DNA of 8,102 nt from an uncultured Lachnospiraceae bacterium (GTDB lineage Bacteria > Bacillota > Clostridia > Lachnospirales > Lachnospiraceae). The notes beneath the pieces were generated by a model. The model had not been told where the DNA came from. It searched no databases and worked only from the letters and a program-made list of their open reading frames with translations. How positions within the stretch are numbered: position 1 is the first letter of the stretch; the number at the start of each line of letters is the position of its first letter. The stretch covers positions 1-8,102 of the forward strand of contig CAJTYN010000141.1 of the NCBI GenBank assembly GCA_910584115.1, written 5' to 3'. This document shows positions 6,437 through 8,102 of this stretch, in pieces. Made by a program: the position numbers and the translations under genes.

Positions 6437-8102
6437 TTATTCCATCTCCGCCGCCTGATAGCTCCCGTCATTTTTCAGCCTGAAACGGCTTACAAAGCTC
6501 TTCAGGATCTGCGCCTGGTCTGACAATTCCTCACTGGCCGCCGCGCTCTGCTGTGCCGTCGCGGAATTAGTCTGTACCACACTGGAGATCTGATCCACGC
6601 CTTCTGTGACCTGAGCGATGGCCTGTGCCTGCTCATTGGAAGCAGTGGAGATCTTGCTCACGATCGTCGTGATATTCTGGGCACCTTCTACGGCTTTTAT
6701 GAGAGCCTGGGCTGTATCCCCCGCGATCGATGTACCGCGTTCTACAGCCTGCAGGGAATTTTCGATCAAGATGGATGTATTCGCACTGGCCTCCGCACTC
6801 TTGGACGCGAGGCTGCGCACCTCGTCAGCCACGACCGCAAAACCTTTTCCGGCAGCGCCTGCGCGGGCTGCTTCCACGGCTGCGTTCAGGGCGAGTATAT
6901 TCGTCTGGAAAGCGATGTCTTCGATCGTCTTGATGATCTTGCCGATCTCATTGGAACTCTTGCTGATATCTTCCATCGCTTTGATCATCTCCTGCATCTT
7001 CTGGTTGCTGTCTTCCATCTCCCCGCCCACACGGCTGGCAGCCTGGCTGGCCTGCTCTGCATTGTGTGCATTATCTTTTACCTGTGAAGAGATCTCTGCG
7101 ATCGTCGCCGCCAACTCCTGTACAGAAGAAGCCTGCTCCGTCGCCCCCTGGGAGAGTGCCTGGGAACCGTCGGATACCTGTACGGAACCGGATGCCACCT
7201 GATCTGCAGATTGATTTACATTTGCCAGCGTATTGCTCAGATTCGTGTTGATCTCCCGCAAGGATGCCAGGATAGCCGCAAAATCGCCTATATAACGGTC
7301 TTCCGCCCGTGTCTTCACATCGAAATTGCCGGAAGCCATCTCTCCCAACAGATAGGCTTCATCGGAGATGATGTCTTTCAGTGAAGCGGACAGATCGCGT
7401 ATCTTACTCGCCAAGACCCCGAGTTCGTCTTTTGACTCATACTCAACAGCCACGTCCAGATTGCCCTCCGCCATCTGGATCGCCGCGTTCTCGATCTCGG
7501 AGATCGGCTCTCTCAGTCCCTTGATGATGTATGTAGACAAGAAGAGAGTGATCAGTACAGCGACCACCGCGATGGCCAGTACAGCGATCTGGACAGCCGT
7601 CTGTGTGCTCTGTGAGGAAGCAAACGAATCCGCAACGATCTTATCCGTATTGTCCTGCATCGCGATCAAGGTCTGATTGACTTCCTCCAATATCGGCATA
7701 TAGGAAGATACGAGCAGATCCCTCGCCTCGTCATCCTTGTTCTGTTCGCCCAGTGACGTGATCTGCTCCCAATATGGCTGGGAGTCGTCCAGCAGTGACT
7801 GGATCTGCTCAAGAGCATCCTTTTCCTCAGGGTAGAGGTCCAGCAGCTCTGTCAGGATCCCTGACACGCTCTCTAATTGCTGGCTGGAATCGTCCAGATT
7901 TTCCTTCAAGCTGGCATTGTCGTCTAAGAGCAGCCCCAAAGATACATCTTTCATGCACCTCTGGATCGCACGGCGCATATCCATCGTCTTTACGTTGACC
8001 TGATAATTTACCTTGTAAAATTCTTCAAAATTATCCCCCAGCGTACCCATACTCAGCTGGGAAACTATGATGGTGATCAGATATAACGCGATGATCGTCC
8101 CA
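6437..8102 (-). CDS. Methyl-accepting chemotaxis protein (5' end outside window)
   Basis: The frame is open to the right edge, so the true start lies beyond 8102. An ATG at 8050 is internal: the 17 codons before it encode GTIIALYLITIIVSQLS, the end of the first membrane helix. A periplasmic or extracytoplasmic, largely helical sensor region of about 150 residues, like the 4HB_MCP fold, comes next. Numbered from the internal ATG, the second membrane helix is at about 152-175, HAMP at about 177-230, and a further HAMP-like connector reaches 275. The long coiled-coil signalling domain follows, with the conserved hairpin tip EDIAFQTNILALNAAVEAAR near 377-396 and GKGFAVVADEVRSLA near 401-415. It should relay a ligand signal to CheA/CheW at the inner membrane face. 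The ligand is unknown. No C-terminal CheR-binding pentapeptide such as NWETF is seen (the end is YQAAEME). No che genes are adjacent. Confidence 0.96.
   Translation of the reverse strand, partial: GTIIALYLITIIVSQLSMGTLGDNFEEFYKVNYQVNVKTMDMRRAIQRCMKDVSLGLLLDDNASLKENLDDSSQQLESVSGILTELLDLYPEEKDALEQIQSLLDDSQPYWEQITSLGEQNKDDEARDLLVSSYMPILEEVNQTLIAMQDNTDKIVADSFASSQSTQTAVQIAVLAIAVVAVLITLFLSTYIIKGLREPISEIENAAIQMAEGNLDVAVEYESKDELGVLASKIRDLSASLKDIISDEAYLLGEMASGNFDVKTRAEDRYIGDFAAILASLREINTNLSNTLANVNQSADQVASGSVQVSDGSQALSQGATEQASSVQELAATIAEISSQVKDNAHNAEQASQAASRVGGEMEDSNQKMQEMIKAMEDISKSSNEIGKIIKTIEDIAFQTNILALNAAVEAARAGAAGKGFAVVADEVRSLASKSAEASANTSILIENSLQAVERGTSIAGDTAQALIKAVEGAQNITTIVSKISTASNEQAQAIAQVTEGVDQISSVVQTNSATAQQSAAASEELSDQAQILKSFVSRFRLKNDGSYQAAEME

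Noticed and set aside
6618..7202. Plus-strand open frame of 194 codons opposite the MCP.
   Set aside because: Its Ala/Ser-rich, apparently hydrophobic translation is what the repetitive MCP signalling domain gives when read in reverse. The MCP hairpin tip is unmistakable.

Overview
The window is ordinary chromosomal DNA from what looks like an anaerobic Firmicute of the class Clostridia, probably a Lachnospiraceae-type gut bacterium. The reasons are GC content near half, strong AGGAGG ribosome binding sites, sigma-A-type promoter boxes, and protein types typical of that group: the short aconitase-like LeuC/LeuD pair, a DHH protein opening with TRSDFDG, a response regulator fused to GGDEF and EAL domains, and a large methyl-accepting chemotaxis protein (MCP). 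The assignment to this group is inference. Every supported gene is on the minus strand, so transcription runs from high to low coordinates. Long open frames on the plus strand are antisense shadows.

Layout in the direction of transcription: (1) 8102-6437, an MCP whose 5' end lies beyond the right edge. (2) 6409-5144 leuC and 5125-4640 leuD, the two subunits of 3-isopropylmalate dehydratase. (3) 4620-3709, a DHH/DHHA1 phosphoesterase, followed by a clear intrinsic terminator at 3663-3689. Gaps in this block are only 27, 18 and 19 bases with no terminator between genes, so MCP-leuC-leuD-DHH may share a transcript. (4) A near-consensus promoter (TTGCCA, 17 bases, TATAAT) directly behind that terminator drives a receiver-GGDEF-EAL protein (3521-1854). 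(5) 1778-1539, a small basic coiled-coil protein, followed by a second intrinsic terminator. (6) 1472-636, endonuclease IV (nfo), and 619-1, an MgtC/SapB-family membrane protein cut by the left edge.

The genes cover signalling (chemotaxis receptor, cyclic-di-GMP turnover), leucine biosynthesis, DNA repair and a membrane protein. They do not form one obvious system. The most informative points are a degenerate GGDEF domain (NADQF) beside a complete EAL active site, a structured promoter region before that gene, a TTG start for leuD with a decoy ATG, a terminator abutting the nfo ribosome binding site, and a roughly four-fold excess of GATC. I found no mobile element, CRISPR array, tRNA, rRNA, riboswitch or clearly new system. 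No gap between genes exceeds 190 bases.
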